From NCBI RefSeq assembly GCF_014851915.1, contig NZ_JACVAP010000002.1, forward strand, positions 558,001-622,000: a DNA stretch of 64,000 nt, read 5' to 3'. Shown here piece after piece: positions 1 through 9,171 of this stretch. Origin of the DNA: Xanthomonas sp. XNM01. Its GTDB lineage: Bacteria > Pseudomonadota > Gammaproteobacteria > Xanthomonadales > Xanthomonadaceae. The translations under genes were made by a program, and so were the position numbers. The notes below the pieces were generated by a model. The model saw only the letters and a program-made list of their open reading frames with translations, searched no databases and had not been told where the DNA came from. The stretch's first letter is position 1, and every line of letters begins with the position of its first letter.

Positions 1-384
1 ATTGCTGCGGGTGGGCGAGAGGTGTTTGGCCAGGCCGATGTCGGCGATGTAGTTCGGATCGGTGGCCAGGATTTCTTCCGCCGGGCGCCCGGAGTAGACG
101 CGCAGCGCCAGGAAGATCAGGCCGGAGACGATGGCCGAGTCGCTCACGGCATGGAAATCCAGGCGCCCGCCGTTGCCCTGCGGCACGATCCAGACCATGG
201 ACTGGCAGCCATGCAGGCGGTGCTCCTCGGTCTTCCATTCGTCCGGAAAGGGCGGCAGCTTGCGGCCGAGGTCGATCAGGTACTGGTAGCGCTCGGACCA
301 GTCGCCGAAGAAGGCGAACTCGTCCTTGATCGCGGCCTGGGCGTCTGCGGCGGTGGGCTCGAGCGGGAAGGGGGAGTCGGTCAC
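1..384 (-). CDS. sufE: SufE-family Fe-S cluster assembly protein (3' end cut by window)
   Basis: SufE accepts sulfur from the cysteine desulfurase SufS as a persulfide and passes it to the SufBCD scaffold in the cytoplasm. The 128 visible residues match the family: the active Cys lies in HGCQS at about residue 60, followed by a conserved SMVWIV strand, and the visible end reads LAKHLSPTRSN, typical of the SufE C-terminal half. The start is taken as GTG at 382-384 because no in-frame ATG lies just upstream. The stop lies beyond position 1, so the gene is partial. Family assignment is secure; whether it works with a suf operon cannot be seen here. Confidence 0.88.
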   Translation of the reverse strand, partial: MTDSPFPLEPTAADAQAAIKDEFAFFGDWSERYQYLIDLGRKLPPFPDEWKTEEHRLHGCQSMVWIVPQGNGGRLDFHAVSDSAIVSGLIFLALRVYSGRPAEEILATDPNYIADIGLAKHLSPTRSN

Positions 385-505
385 GGTGTTCTCGTCGGTC
401 TGTGGTGGCTGCCATCCCTGGCGCGGCGCTGCCGGCCCGGTCTCGTCAGGCCCGGCCAGCGCGTGGCAGGGCGCTACCGACACGCAGCGGGCGCGGATGC
501 ATCCG

Positions 506-1873
506 TCAGGCGCGCTTCCAGCGCACGCCCTGCGGCGTGTCCTCGAGCAGGATGCCCTCGGCGGCCAGCTGGTCGCGGATGGCGTCGGAGCGGGCAAAGT
601 CGCGGGCCTGCTTGGCCGCGCCGCGCTCGTCGATCAGAGCCTGGATGCGGGCGTCGTCGCCATCGCCGGCGCCGCGGTTGAACCAGTCGGCCGGCGCCTG
701 CTGCAGCAGGCCCAGGGCCAGGCCGGCGCCGAGCAGGTCGGCCTTCAGGCGCGCCTTGGCGTCGGCGTCGACGGCCCTGCGCGCTTCGCCGGCGAGACGG
801 GCGACTTCGGCCAGCGCCAACGGCGTGTTGAGGTCATCGTCCAGCGCATTCTCGATACCGGCGGGAATCGAGGCGCTCGCTTCGACGTCGGCCAGGTCGC
901 GCAGCGTGCCGTACAACCGGTCCAGCGTGCGCACCGACTGCTCGATCAGCGCATCCGACCAGTCCAGCGGCTGCCGGTAATGCGCCGACAGCAGCGCGTA
1001 GCGCAGCGCCTCGGGCGGATGCCGGCGGACCAGGTCGTGGACGCGTTCGATGTTGCCGACCGACTTGCTCATCTTGGCGCCGCCGAAGTTGAGCATGCCG
1101 TTGTGCAGCCAGAACCGGGCGAAGGTCTGGCCGCCGTGGGCGCATTCGCTCTGCGCGATCTCGTTCTCGTGGTGCGGGAACTGCAGGTCGACGCCGCCGG
1201 CGTGGATGTCGATGGTCGGGCCCAGGTGGGCGGCGGCCATCGCCGAGCATTCGATGTGCCAGCCCGGACGGCCGCGGCCCCAGGGCGACTCCCAGCCGGG
1301 CAGGTCGTCGCTGGACGGCTTCCACAGCACGAAGTCGCCGGCGTCCCGCTTGTAGGGCGCCACCTCGACCCTGGCGCCGGCCAGCATCTCGTCCGGATCG
1401 CGGCGCGAAAGCTTGCCGTAGCCGTCGAAGCTGGCGACCGCGAACAGTACGTGGCCTTCGGCGGCATAGGCATGGCCGCTCTCGATCAGGCGCTCGATCA
1501 TCGCGATCATCTGCGGGACGTGCGCGGTGGCATCGGGCTGGATGTTCTGGGGCGTGACGCCCAGCGCGGCCATGTCCTCGCGGTAGGCGGCGGCGAAGCG
1601 CTCGGTGATGGCCGAGATCGGCACGCCCTGGTCCTTCGCCGCGGCGTTGATCTTGTCGTCGACGTCGGTGATGTTGCGCGCGTAGCGCAGCGCGCCATGG
1701 CGGCGCTGCAGCAGGTCGGCCAGCACGCCGAAGACCACCGGGCCGCGCGCATTGCCGATGTGCACGTAGTTGTAGACGGTCGGCCCGCACAGGTACATGG
1801 TCGGGCAGGCCGGATCCTGCGGTGCGAAATCCTCGGACTGGCGGGTCAGGCTGTTGTAGAGGCGCAGGGGCAT
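506..1873 (-). CDS. cysS: Cysteinyl-tRNA synthetase
   Basis: Class I aminoacyl-tRNA synthetase that charges tRNA-Cys with cysteine. The 455-residue product has the HIGH-type signature as HIGN in the N-terminal Rossmann fold, zinc-binding residues ([22 protein letters not shown]) and the KMSKS loop as AKMSKSVGN. The length fits the family (about 460). The open frame extends to a TTG at 1888, but ATG at 1873 (MPLRLYN) matches the family start. A -10-like TAGAAT lies on the minus strand at 1907-1912. It stands alone, divergent from the next gene. Confidence 0.96.
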   Translation of the reverse strand: MPLRLYNSLTRQSEDFAPQDPACPTMYLCGPTVYNYVHIGNARGPVVFGVLADLLQRRHGALRYARNITDVDDKINAAAKDQGVPISAITERFAAAYREDMAALGVTPQNIQPDATAHVPQMIAMIERLIESGHAYAAEGHVLFAVASFDGYGKLSRRDPDEMLAGARVEVAPYKRDAGDFVLWKPSSDDLPGWESPWGRGRPGWHIECSAMAAAHLGPTIDIHAGGVDLQFPHHENEIAQSECAHGGQTFARFWLHNGMLNFGGAKMSKSVGNIERVHDLVRRHPPEALRYALLSAHYRQPLDWSDALIEQSVRTLDRLYGTLRDLADVEASASIPAGIENALDDDLNTPLALAEVARLAGEARRAVDADAKARLKADLLGAGLALGLLQQAPADWFNRGAGDGDDARIQALIDERGAAKQARDFARSDAIRDQLAAEGILLEDTPQGVRWKRA

Positions 1874-2044
1874 CGGTGGCGGACGCAAGGACGTGGGTGG
1901 TCGGCGATTCTACTCCCAGCAGCCATCCGGCACCGCCGCGGGGCACCGGAGCGCCGTGGCAACACCTGGCCTCACTGCCGGTTCAGCGCGGTGCAAGGCG
2001 CGATGCCTACACTGTCGGTTCCAGTGCGCCGACTTCCGGGACCG

Positions 2045-2563
2045 ATGCGACCTTCCCCGATACCGCTGTTCCTCTGCCTGCTCGTGCTCCCGGCGCTGCC
2101 GGCGGCAGCCCAGGATCCGGCGGCGGTCAGAGTGGTCCCTGCGGAGAACGTCAAGCTCGATTACGCACAGGTCCTGCGCGTGGAGCCGGTCTACCAGACG
2201 CTGCGCGCCAGCCGCATGGAGGAGCGCTGCGACCCGCCGCCGCAATCCCCGCAGCCGGAGCCCGAGGCCAGGGAGCAGGGGGCGTTCTCGCGCATGCTCG
2301 ATTCGGTCAAGGGCGTGTTCTCGCGCGACGACGCGCCGCCGCCGCCGGCCGAACAGCCCAGGGCGCCGGCCCAGCGCAACTGCCGGATGGTGCAAGTGGA
2401 CCGCGAGTTCCAGCGGCCCATCGCCTACGACGTCGACTACGTCTACAAGGGCACCAAGTTCCGTTCGCGCCTGGCCGAGGATCCGGGCAACCGCCTGCGC
2501 GTCCGTGTCTCGGTCACGCCGTACGCGGCCGAGGCGCCGGCGCGCCCAGCCTCCGGTCCCTGA
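2045..2563 (+). CDS. Secreted protein with C-terminal domain of 17-kDa surface-antigen type
   Basis: 172 residues. A signal peptide (residues 1-22, ending PAAAQ) is followed by a Pro/Glu-rich linker (PPPAEQ). The C-terminal third reads like the domain that ends many glycine-zipper 17-kDa outer-membrane proteins: CRMVQVDREFQRPIAYDV, then YVYKGTKFRSRLAEDPGNRL. The glycine-zipper segment itself is missing, so membrane insertion is not predicted; a periplasmic or envelope location is likely. Start chosen at the ATG that begins the signal peptide; the frame stays open further upstream without coding character. Function unknown. Confidence 0.75.
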   Translation: MRPSPIPLFLCLLVLPALPAAAQDPAAVRVVPAENVKLDYAQVLRVEPVYQTLRASRMEERCDPPPQSPQPEPEAREQGAFSRMLDSVKGVFSRDDAPPPPAEQPRAPAQRNCRMVQVDREFQRPIAYDVDYVYKGTKFRSRLAEDPGNRLRVRVSVTPYAAEAPARPASGP

Positions 2564-2577
2564 GCCGCGGGGCATGC

Positions 2578-2606
2578 TTGCGTGCCCGCGCCGCGCGTGC
2601 GAGGAT
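2578..2606 (+). promoter_or_regulatory. Weak candidate promoter of the arg leader
   Basis: TTGCGT (2578-2583), a 17-bp spacer and GAGGAT (2601-2606) form a poor sigma-70-like pair that would start transcription a few bases before the leader ATG at 2616. The same GAGGA could instead be a ribosome-binding site for the leader. The thr leader in this window shows the same spacing of 9 bases between its -10 candidate and its ATG, which is the main reason to list it. Confidence 0.25.
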
Positions 2607-2615
2607 GCCGCCCCT

Positions 2616-2717
2616 ATGAAGAATCACCCGCACACGCACGCCGCAAGCGCCGCCCGGATGGCCTCCGGGATGACCTCGCGTGCGCGTCGACCGGAACCCC
2701 ACATCTTCGCTGGGTAA
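2616..2717 (+). CDS. Putative arginine leader peptide (33 aa)
   Basis: A short ORF in the 323-bp gap before argF'. It encodes 33 residues with Arg at positions 14, 22, 24 and 25 and His at 4, 6, 8 and 29. The RARR run (CGT GCG CGT CGA) ends at 2690, immediately before a segment (2691-2699) that pairs with the region around the stop codon. The ORF stop (2715-2717) falls inside the would-be antiterminator segment, the geometry of ribosome-controlled attenuators. Possible SD GAGGA at 2601-2605. The peptide probably has no function beyond sensing charged tRNA. This is inference from sequence; histidine codons could also be the sensed ones. Confidence 0.55.
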   Translation: MKNHPHTHAASAARMASGMTSRARRPEPHIFAG

Positions 2718-2764
2718 CCGGAGCGTGTCGCGCTGCAATTCCGAAAACCCAGCCTGAGGCTGGG
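2691..2764 (+). promoter_or_regulatory. Attenuator-like mutually exclusive hairpins upstream of argF'
   Basis: Four segments can pair in the classic way. Segment 1 (CCGG 2691-2694 and ACCC 2696-2699) pairs with segment 2 (GGGT 2712-2715 and CCGG 2718-2721). Segment 2, as GCTGGGT 2709-2715, is perfectly complementary to segment 3, ACCCAGC 2747-2753. Segment 3, as CCCAGCC 2748-2754, pairs with segment 4, GGCTGGG 2758-2764, which is followed by six T. A ribosome stalled on the Arg codons ending at 2690 would cover segment 1 and favour the 2:3 antiterminator; one reaching the stop codon would cover segment 2 and favour termination. Confidence 0.6.
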
Positions 2765-2770
2765 TTTTTT
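2744..2770 (+). terminator. Intrinsic terminator (segments 3:4 of arg attenuator)
   Basis: CCCAGCC (2748-2754), loop TGA, GGCTGGG (2758-2764), then TTTTTT to 2770, preceded by AAAA at 2744-2747. A strong 7-bp GC-rich stem with U-tract. It lies downstream of the leader ORF and 116 bp before argF', so it can act as a conditional terminator for the arg genes and, read the other way, as a weaker terminator. Confidence 0.85.
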
Positions 2771-2886
2771 CGTTTTCGGCCCGGCAGAAGTTTCAACTGA
2801 AATAGGTTCGACCGTCTAACTCCGCACAGCGCACCCGCGCACAGGCATGCCGGCAACGGGGCCTCCACGCAGCAAGGGATCGATCG

Positions 2887-3897
2887 ATGTCACTGAAGCA
2901 TTTCCTCAACACCCAGGACTGGACCCGCCCCGAACTGGACGCGCTGCTGACCCAGGCGGCCCTGTTCAAGCGCAACCGGCTGGGCAGCGAACTGAAGGGC
3001 AAGTCGATCGCGCTGGTGTTCTTCAATCCCTCGATGCGGACCCGGACCAGTTTCGAGCTGGGCGCCTTCCAGCTGGGCGGGCACGCCATCGTGCTGCAGC
3101 CGGGCAAGGACGCGTGGCCGATCGAGTTCGATTTCGGCACCGTGATGGATGGCGACACCGAGGAGCACATCGCCGAGGTGGCCCAGGTGCTGGGCCGCTA
3201 CGTCGACCTGATCGGCGTGCGCGCGTTCCCGAAGTTCGTCGACTGGCAGTACGACCGCCAGGACATCGTGCTGAAGTCGTTCGCGAAGTATTCGCCGGTG
3301 CCGGTCATCAACATGGAGACCATCACCCATCCCTGCCAGGAGCTGGCGCATGCGCTGGCCCTGCAGGAGCACTTCGGCACCTCCGACCTGCGCGGCAAGA
3401 AGTACGTGCTGACCTGGACCTACCACCCCAAGCCGCTGAACACCGCGGTGGCCAACTCGGCGCTGACCATCGCCACCCGCATGGGCATGGACGTGACCCT
3501 GCTGTGCCCGACCCCGGACTACATCCTGGACGAGCGCTACATGGGCTGGGCCGAGCAGAACGTCGCCGAGAGCGGCGGCTCGCTGCGGGTCAGCCACGAC
3601 ATCGAAAGCGCCTACAGCGGCGCCGACGTGGTCTACGCCAAGAGCTGGGGCGCGCTGCCGTTCTTCGGCAACTGGGCGCCGGAAAAGCCGATCCGCGACC
3701 AGCACCAGCACTTCATCGTCGACGAAGCCAAGATGGCCCTGACCAACAACGGCGTGTTCTCGCACTGCCTGCCGCTGCGCCGGAACGTGAAGGCGACCGA
3801 CGGGGTGATGGACTCGCCCAACTGCATCGCGATCAACGAGGCCGAGAACCGTCTGCACGTGCAGAAGGCGATCATGGCCGCGCTGGCCTCCCAGTAA
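2887..3897 (+). CDS. argF': N-acetylornithine carbamoyltransferase
   Basis: Transfers carbamoyl from carbamoyl phosphate to N-acetylornithine, giving N-acetylcitrulline, the variant arginine route known from Xanthomonas. The 336-residue protein has the carbamoyl-phosphate motif SMRTRT at 49-54 and [11 protein letters not shown] near the C-terminus. Residue 92 is Glu and residue 302 is Lys, the positions known in the X. campestris enzyme to govern acetylornithine specificity and to be carboxylated, which argues against an ordinary ornithine carbamoyltransferase. SD-like AAGGGAT precedes the ATG. First structural gene of the arg cluster, downstream of the putative attenuator. Confidence 0.96.
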   Translation: MSLKHFLNTQDWTRPELDALLTQAALFKRNRLGSELKGKSIALVFFNPSMRTRTSFELGAFQLGGHAIVLQPGKDAWPIEFDFGTVMDGDTEEHIAEVAQVLGRYVDLIGVRAFPKFVDWQYDRQDIVLKSFAKYSPVPVINMETITHPCQELAHALALQEHFGTSDLRGKKYVLTWTYHPKPLNTAVANSALTIATRMGMDVTLLCPTPDYILDERYMGWAEQNVAESGGSLRVSHDIESAYSGADVVYAKSWGALPFFGNWAPEKPIRDQHQHFIVDEAKMALTNNGVFSHCLPLRRNVKATDGVMDSPNCIAINEAENRLHVQKAIMAALASQ

Positions 3898-3925
3898 CCC
3901 AACCCACGCAACGCGGAACTCCCCC

Positions 3926-5119
3926 ATGAGCAAGAAAGACATCGTCCTGGCCTTCTCCGGCGGCCTCGATACCAGCTTCTGCATTCCGTACCTGCAGGAG
4001 CGCGGCTACGCCGTGCACACCGTGTTCGCCGATACCGGCGGCGTGGACGACGAGGAACGCGACTTCATCGAGAAGCGCGCCGCCGAACTGGGCGCGGCCA
4101 GCCACGTCACCGTCGATGGCGGCCCGTCGATCTGGGAAGGCTTCGTCAAGCCGTTCGTCTGGGCCGGCGAGGGTTACCAGGGCCAGTATCCGCTGCTGGT
4201 CTCCGACCGCTACCTGATCGTCGACGCCGCGCTCAAGCGCGCCGCCGAGCTGGGCACCAACATCATCGCGCACGGCTGCACCGGGATGGGCAACGACCAG
4301 GTCCGCTTCGACCTGGCGGTCAAGGCGCTGGGCGACTACGAGATCGTCGCCCCGATCCGCGAGATCCAGAAGGAGCACACCCAGACCCGCGCCTACGAGC
4401 AGAAGTACCTCGAGGAGCGCGGCTTCGGCGTGCGCGCCAAGCAGAAGGCCTACACCATCAACGAGAACCTGCTGGGCCTGACCATGTCCGGTGGCGAGAT
4501 CGACAGGTGGGAAGCGCCGGGCGAAGGCGCGCGCGGCTGGTGCGCACCGCGCAGCGCGTGGCCGATCGAGCCGCTGACCGTGACCCTGAAGTTCGTCGAG
4601 GGCGAGGCGGTGGAGCTGGACGGCAAGCCGCTGCCGGGCGCGCAGATCCTGGCCAAGCTCAACAAGCTGTTCGCGCAGTACGGCGTCGGCCGCGGCGTCT
4701 ACACCGGCGACACCGTGATCGGTCTGAAGGGCCGCATCGTGTACGAAGCACCGGGCCTGGTCTCGCTGCTGGCCGCGCACCGCGCGCTGGAAGACGCGGT
4801 GCTGACCAAGCAGCAGAACCGCTTCAAGCCGGAAGTGGCGCGCAAGTGGGTCGAGCTGGTCTACGAAGGCTTCTACCACGACCCGCTGAAGACCGACATC
4901 GAGGCGTTCCTGAAGTCCTCGCAGGCCAAGGTCAACGGCGAAGTGGTGCTGGAAACCCGTGGCGGCCGCGTCGATGCGGTGGCCGTGCGATCGCCGCACC
5001 TGCTCAACGCCAAGGGCGCGACCTACGCGCAGTCGGCCGACTGGGGCGTGGAGGAGGCCGAGGGCTTCATCAAGCTGTTCGGCATGAGCTCGACGCTGTA
5101 CGCGCAGATCAACCGCTGA
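3926..5119 (+). CDS. argG: Argininosuccinate synthase
   Basis: Condenses citrulline and aspartate using ATP to argininosuccinate in the cytoplasm. 397 residues, normal length. The ATP-pyrophosphatase P-loop is SGGLDTS at residues 11-17; further conserved blocks are [14 protein letters not shown] and the C-terminal tetramerisation region. It starts 28 bp after argF', so the two are very likely cotranscribed. In this pathway the acetyl group is removed from N-acetylcitrulline by the nearby argE' product before this step. Confidence 0.97.
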   Translation: MSKKDIVLAFSGGLDTSFCIPYLQERGYAVHTVFADTGGVDDEERDFIEKRAAELGAASHVTVDGGPSIWEGFVKPFVWAGEGYQGQYPLLVSDRYLIVDAALKRAAELGTNIIAHGCTGMGNDQVRFDLAVKALGDYEIVAPIREIQKEHTQTRAYEQKYLEERGFGVRAKQKAYTINENLLGLTMSGGEIDRWEAPGEGARGWCAPRSAWPIEPLTVTLKFVEGEAVELDGKPLPGAQILAKLNKLFAQYGVGRGVYTGDTVIGLKGRIVYEAPGLVSLLAAHRALEDAVLTKQQNRFKPEVARKWVELVYEGFYHDPLKTDIEAFLKSSQAKVNGEVVLETRGGRVDAVAVRSPHLLNAKGATYAQSADWGVEEAEGFIKLFGMSSTLYAQINR

Positions 5120-5234
5120 AGGCGGTTCCGGCGCTCCGCGGAGGCGGGGCGCCGGGCCACGCCAGGTCGTCGTCCCGCGTCCGCGGTTTCCGCGGGCGCC
5201 GGCGTCCGTCATGCACAAGGATCACCGACCCGCG

Positions 5235-5582
5235 ATGTCCGACGTCACCGCTCCCGTGGCCCGTCAGTTCGAGGCGTACAACCGCCGCGACCTGGATGGC
5301 TTCGTCGCCTGTTTCGCCGAGGACTTCCGGTCGTACCGGATGCCGGCCGAGACGCCGTCCCTGCAGGGCAGGACTGCGCTGGCCGCGTTCTACGCCGAAC
5401 ACCGGTTCAACAACCCGGCACTGCGCGCCGAACTGATCTCGCGCACGGTGGTGGGCAATACGGTGTTCGACCATGAGCGCATCCATGGGCTGGGCGACCG
5501 GGCGGTGGAGAACATGGCGGTGTTCGAGATCCGCGACGGACTGATCGCCGTGGCCTGGTTCTTCGTGGCGGATGCAGGCTGA
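5235..5582 (+). CDS. SnoaL/NTF2-like fold protein
   Basis: 115 residues from the ATG at 5235 (MSDVTAPVAR); an in-frame ATG at 5211 would add eight residues. The pattern QFEAYNRRDLDGFVACFAED followed by GRTALAAFYAEHR is the nuclear-transport-factor-2/SnoaL-like cone fold found in polyketide cyclases, steroid isomerases and many proteins of unknown role. No catalytic residues can be assigned. It lies between argG and a GNAT gene and overlaps the latter by 11 bp, so it is translated within the arg cluster, but no link to arginine synthesis is known to me. Confidence 0.8.
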   Translation: MSDVTAPVARQFEAYNRRDLDGFVACFAEDFRSYRMPAETPSLQGRTALAAFYAEHRFNNPALRAELISRTVVGNTVFDHERIHGLGDRAVENMAVFEIRDGLIAVAWFFVADAG

Positions 5583-6021
5583 CGTGGGCACGCTGCGCAT
5601 CGGCACCGACCGGCATGAACTGGACGTGGATCTGATCCATGCCTTCCTCGCGACCGAGGCCTACTGGTGCCGCGGCATTCCCCGTGCGGTGGTCGAGCGT
5701 GCGATCGCCGGCTCGCTGTGCTTCGGCGGCTATCTCGATGGCGTCGGGCAGGTGGCGTTCGCGCGGGTGATCACCGATGGCGCCACCTTCGCGTACCTGG
5801 CCGACGTGTTCGTGCTGCCGGAGCATCGTGGGCGCGGCTACAGCAAGCAGTTGGTCGCGACGATCATGGAGCATCCGCAGCTGCAGGGCCTGCGCCGCTT
5901 CATGCTGGCCACCTTCGATGCGCATGGGCTTTACACGCAGTTCGGATTCACCCCGCCGGCCCGGCCCGACCGGCTGATGGAGCGGCTCGACAGCGACATC
6001 TACACCCGGGCGATCGCCTGA
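5572..6021 (+). CDS. GNAT-family N-acetyltransferase
   Basis: 149 residues with the GNAT core: an acetyl-CoA binding motif A of the form VFVLPEHRGRGYSKQLV (R/Q-x-x-G-x-G/A as RGRGYS) and a C-terminal strand around GLYTQFGFTPP. The first strands (TEAYWCRGIPRAVVERAIAGSLCFG) match a short proteobacterial GNAT subfamily with unknown substrate. It overlaps the preceding SnoaL-like gene by 11 bp and is followed by argE' after 25 bp. It could acylate an amino acid or a small molecule; it is not the acetylglutamate synthase, which is fused to ArgB here. Confidence 0.85.
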   Translation: MQADVGTLRIGTDRHELDVDLIHAFLATEAYWCRGIPRAVVERAIAGSLCFGGYLDGVGQVAFARVITDGATFAYLADVFVLPEHRGRGYSKQLVATIMEHPQLQGLRRFMLATFDAHGLYTQFGFTPPARPDRLMERLDSDIYTRAIA

Positions 6022-6046
6022 GCCTCCACCGCAACCAAGACCGACC

Positions 6047-7144
6047 ATGACCGACCTGCTCGCAACCACGCTCACGCATCTGGAGACGCTGGTGTCCTTC
6101 GACACCCGCAACCCGCCGCGTGCGATCACCACCGGTGGCATCTTCGACTACATCCGCGCGCAGCTGCCCGGCTTCGCCGTCGAGGTGATCGACCACGGCG
6201 CCGGTGCGGTCAGCCTGTACGCGGTGCGCGGCACGCCGAAGTACCTGTTCAACGTGCATCTGGACACCGTGCCCGATTCGCCGGCGTGGAGCGCCGATCC
6301 GCACACGATGCGGCGGCTGGACGACCGCGTGGTCGGCCTGGGCGTCTGCGACATCAAGGGCGCGGCCGCTGCGCTGATCGCTGCGGCCAACGCCGGCGAC
6401 GGCGATGCGGCGTTCCTGTTCTCCTCCGACGAGGAAGCCAACGACCCGCGCTGCATCGCCGCCTTCCTGGCGCGCGGCCTGCCCTACGAGGCGATCCTGG
6501 TCGCCGAGCCGACGATGGGCGAGGCGGTGCTGGCCCATCGCGGCATCAGTTCGGTACTGATGAAGTTCGCCGGCCGCGCCGGTCATGCGTCCGGCAGGCA
6601 GGATCCGTCGGCCAGCGCGCTGCACCAGGCGATGCGCTGGGGCGGCCGGGCGCTGGACCATGTCGAGTCGCTGGCGCATGCGCGCTTCGGCGGCCTGACC
6701 GGGCTGCGCTTCAACATCGGCCGGGTCGATGGCGGGATCAAGGCCAACATGATCGCGCCTGCGGCCGAGCTGCGCTTCGGCTTCCGTCCGCTGCCGTCGA
6801 TGGACATCGACGATCTGCTGGCGACCTTCGCCGGCTTCGCCGAGCCGGCCGCCGCGCACTTCGAGGAAACCTTCCGCGGACCGAGTCTGCCCTCCGGTGA
6901 CATCGCCCGTGCGGAAGAACGGCGCCTGGCCGCGCGCGACGTCGCCGACGCGCTGGACCTGCCGATCGGCAACGCGGTCGATTTCTGGACCGAGGCCTCG
7001 CTGTTCTCCGCCGGCGGTTACACCGCGCTGGTCTACGGCCCGGGCGACATCGCCCAGGCGCATACCGCCGACGAGTTCGTGACGCTGGAGCAGCTGCAGG
7101 GTTACGCGACCTCGGTCGACCGGATCATCAACGGCCCGCGATGA
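6047..7144 (+). CDS. argE': N-acetyl-L-citrulline deacetylase (M20 family)
   Basis: Removes acetyl from N-acetylcitrulline (the Xanthomonas form of the ArgE step), releasing citrulline for ArgG. 365 residues of the M20 metallopeptidase family: metal ligand HLDT near 80, CDIKG with a bridging Asp, the Glu pair in SSDEEAND, and AEPT; the dimerisation domain begins around GISSVLMKFAGRAGHAS. Neighbouring argF' with acetylornithine-specific residues makes acetylcitrulline the likely substrate; the family alone would allow acetylornithine. Ends 87 bp before argB. Confidence 0.92.
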   Translation: MTDLLATTLTHLETLVSFDTRNPPRAITTGGIFDYIRAQLPGFAVEVIDHGAGAVSLYAVRGTPKYLFNVHLDTVPDSPAWSADPHTMRRLDDRVVGLGVCDIKGAAAALIAAANAGDGDAAFLFSSDEEANDPRCIAAFLARGLPYEAILVAEPTMGEAVLAHRGISSVLMKFAGRAGHASGRQDPSASALHQAMRWGGRALDHVESLAHARFGGLTGLRFNIGRVDGGIKANMIAPAAELRFGFRPLPSMDIDDLLATFAGFAEPAAAHFEETFRGPSLPSGDIARAEERRLAARDVADALDLPIGNAVDFWTEASLFSAGGYTALVYGPGDIAQAHTADEFVTLEQLQGYATSVDRIINGPR

Positions 7145-7231
7145 GCGCCGGCCGCTTCCTCCTGCGCGGCTGAGCCGCGTTCTTCCGGCGTCGTTGCCGG
7201 TTGTTTCCCACCTTCCGCAGACATCGTCCCA

Positions 7232-8557
7232 GTGAACATCCCCGTCACCAACGCCCAGACCCGCCAGACCATCGTGCGCCTGCTCTCGAGCATGGCCAGT
7301 GCGAAGGAGATCAGCCAGTACCTCAAGCGCTTCTCGCAGCTGGACGCCAAGCGCTTCGCCGTGGTCAAGGTGGGGGGCGCGGTGCTGCGCGATGAACTGG
7401 ACGACCTGACCTCGTCGCTGACCTTCCTGCAGGAAGTCGGCCTGACCCCGATCGTGCTGCACGGTGCCGGTCCGCAGCTGGATGCGGAATTGTCGGCGGC
7501 CGGCATCGTCAAGCAGACCATCGGCGGCCTGCGCGTGACCTCGCCGGAAGGCCTGGCGATCGTGCGCAAGGTGTTCCAGGCCTCGAACCTGAAGCTGGTC
7601 GAGGCGCTGCAGCAGAACGGCGCGCGTGCGACCTCGATCACCGGCGGCGTGTTCGAGGCCGAGTACCTGGACCAGGCGACCTATGGCCTGGTCGGCGAGG
7701 TGCGCAAGGTCAACCTAGCGCCGATCGAGGCCAGCCTGAAGGCCGGCTCGATCCCGGTGATCACCAGCCTGGGCGAGACCGTCAGCGGCCAGATCCTCAA
7801 CATCAATGCCGACTTCGCCGCCAACGAACTGGTCCGCGAACTGCAGCCGTACAAGATCATCTTCCTGACCGGCACCGGCGGACTGCTCGACGAGGAGGGC
7901 AAGGTGATCGACTCGATCAACCTGTCCACCGAGTACGACCACCTGATCGAGCAGCCGTGGATCCACGGCGGCATGAAGGTCAAGATCGAACAGATCAAGG
8001 ACCTGCTGGACAAGCTGCCGCTGGAGTCGTCGGTGTCGATCACCCGGCCGGCGGACCTGGCCAAGGAACTGTTCACCCACAAGGGCTCGGGCACCCTGGT
8101 GCGTCGTGGCGAGCGCGTGCTGCGCGCGACCTCCTGGGCCGAGCTCGACCTGGACCGGATGAAGTCGCTGATCGAATCCAGCTTCGGCCGCGCACTGGTG
8201 CCGGACTACTTCGAGACCACCACGCTGCTGCGCGCCTACGTCAGCGAGAACTACCGCGCCGCGGTGATCCTGACCGAGGCCGCCGGCTACACCTACCTGG
8301 ACAAGTTCGCGGTGCTCGACGACGCGCAGGGCGAAGGGCTGGGCCGCGCGGTCTGGAACGTGATGCGCGAGGAAACCCCGCAGCTGTTCTGGCGTTCGCG
8401 CCACAACAACCAGGTCAACATCTTCTACTACGCCGAGTCCGACGGCTGCTTCAAGCAGGAGAAGTGGAAGGTGTTCTGGTACGGGCTGGAGGACTTCGCC
8501 CAGATCCAGCACTGCGTCGCGCACTGCGCCACGCGCCAGCCGACGCTGGTCGGCTGA
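7232..8557 (+). CDS. argB: Bifunctional N-acetylglutamate synthase/kinase
   Basis: Makes N-acetylglutamate from glutamate and acetyl-CoA and phosphorylates it, covering the first two steps of arginine synthesis. The 441-residue chain has an amino-acid-kinase domain (about 40-285; KVGGAV at 46-51, [18 protein letters not shown]) and a C-terminal GNAT domain (about 295-435; [25 protein letters not shown]). This fusion is characteristic of Xanthomonadales and resembles the vertebrate synthase. Start is GTG at 7232. Such enzymes are feedback-controlled by arginine in relatives; that cannot be read from the sequence. Confidence 0.96.
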   Translation: MNIPVTNAQTRQTIVRLLSSMASAKEISQYLKRFSQLDAKRFAVVKVGGAVLRDELDDLTSSLTFLQEVGLTPIVLHGAGPQLDAELSAAGIVKQTIGGLRVTSPEGLAIVRKVFQASNLKLVEALQQNGARATSITGGVFEAEYLDQATYGLVGEVRKVNLAPIEASLKAGSIPVITSLGETVSGQILNINADFAANELVRELQPYKIIFLTGTGGLLDEEGKVIDSINLSTEYDHLIEQPWIHGGMKVKIEQIKDLLDKLPLESSVSITRPADLAKELFTHKGSGTLVRRGERVLRATSWAELDLDRMKSLIESSFGRALVPDYFETTTLLRAYVSENYRAAVILTEAAGYTYLDKFAVLDDAQGEGLGRAVWNVMREETPQLFWRSRHNNQVNIFYYAESDGCFKQEKWKVFWYGLEDFAQIQHCVAHCATRQPTLVG

Positions 8558-8559
8558 AC

Positions 8560-9171
8560 ATGTCCACGGCCACGCTGCCGCAGGCCTGGCGCGCCGTGCC
8601 GACGCTGCGCGGCACGCATGCCACGCTGGAGCCGCTGCAGGCGGCGCATGCCGATGGCCTGCGCGCGGCGCTGGACGGCAGCGGGCTGGAGCGGCTGTGG
8701 TACACCAACGTGCCGGCGCCGGTGCACGTCGATGCGTACATCGCCGCCGCGCTGCAGGCGCAGGAAGACGGCGAGGCGCTGCCGTTCGTCGTCCGTGATG
8801 CGGCCGGCGCCATCGTCGGCAGCACCCGCCTGTACGGGCTGGACGCGACGGTGCCGCGGCTGCTGGTCGGCTACACCTGGTACGCGCCGCGGGTGCAGCG
8901 CAGCGGGGTCAACACCGAGACCAAGCTGATGCTGCTGACGCATGCGTTCGACACGCTGGGCTGCCTGGGCGTCGCCTTCGAGACCAGCTTCTTCAACCAC
9001 ACTTCGCGCGCGGCGATCGCGCGCCTGGGCGCGAAGCAGGACGGCATCCTGCGCCACCACAAACGCCACGCCGACGGTACCCCACGCGACACCGTCGTCT
9101 TCTCCATCATCGACAGCGAGTGGCAGGGTGTGAAGCGCCACCTGCAGCACCGCCTGGAAGCACACGCATGA
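8560..9171 (+). CDS. GNAT-family N-acetyltransferase (RimJ/RimL-like)
   Basis: 203 residues, starting two bases after argB stops. Features of the RimJ/RimL-like acetyltransferase_3 type: [18 protein letters not shown] at the N-terminus, [11 protein letters not shown], the acetyl-CoA loop region [20 protein letters not shown] and [15 protein letters not shown]. Substrate unknown; family members acetylate protein N-termini, amino acids or antibiotics. Its stop overlaps the argC start (ATGA), so it is part of one translationally coupled operon argB-GNAT-argC-argH. Confidence 0.85.
   Translation: MSTATLPQAWRAVPTLRGTHATLEPLQAAHADGLRAALDGSGLERLWYTNVPAPVHVDAYIAAALQAQEDGEALPFVVRDAAGAIVGSTRLYGLDATVPRLLVGYTWYAPRVQRSGVNTETKLMLLTHAFDTLGCLGVAFETSFFNHTSRAAIARLGAKQDGILRHHKRHADGTPRDTVVFSIIDSEWQGVKRHLQHRLEAHA

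Noticed and set aside
326-2044. Long plus-strand open frame (745 codons) covering the cysS region
   Set aside because: It is the antisense of cysS; only its last 172 codons, from 2045, have coding character and a signal peptide.
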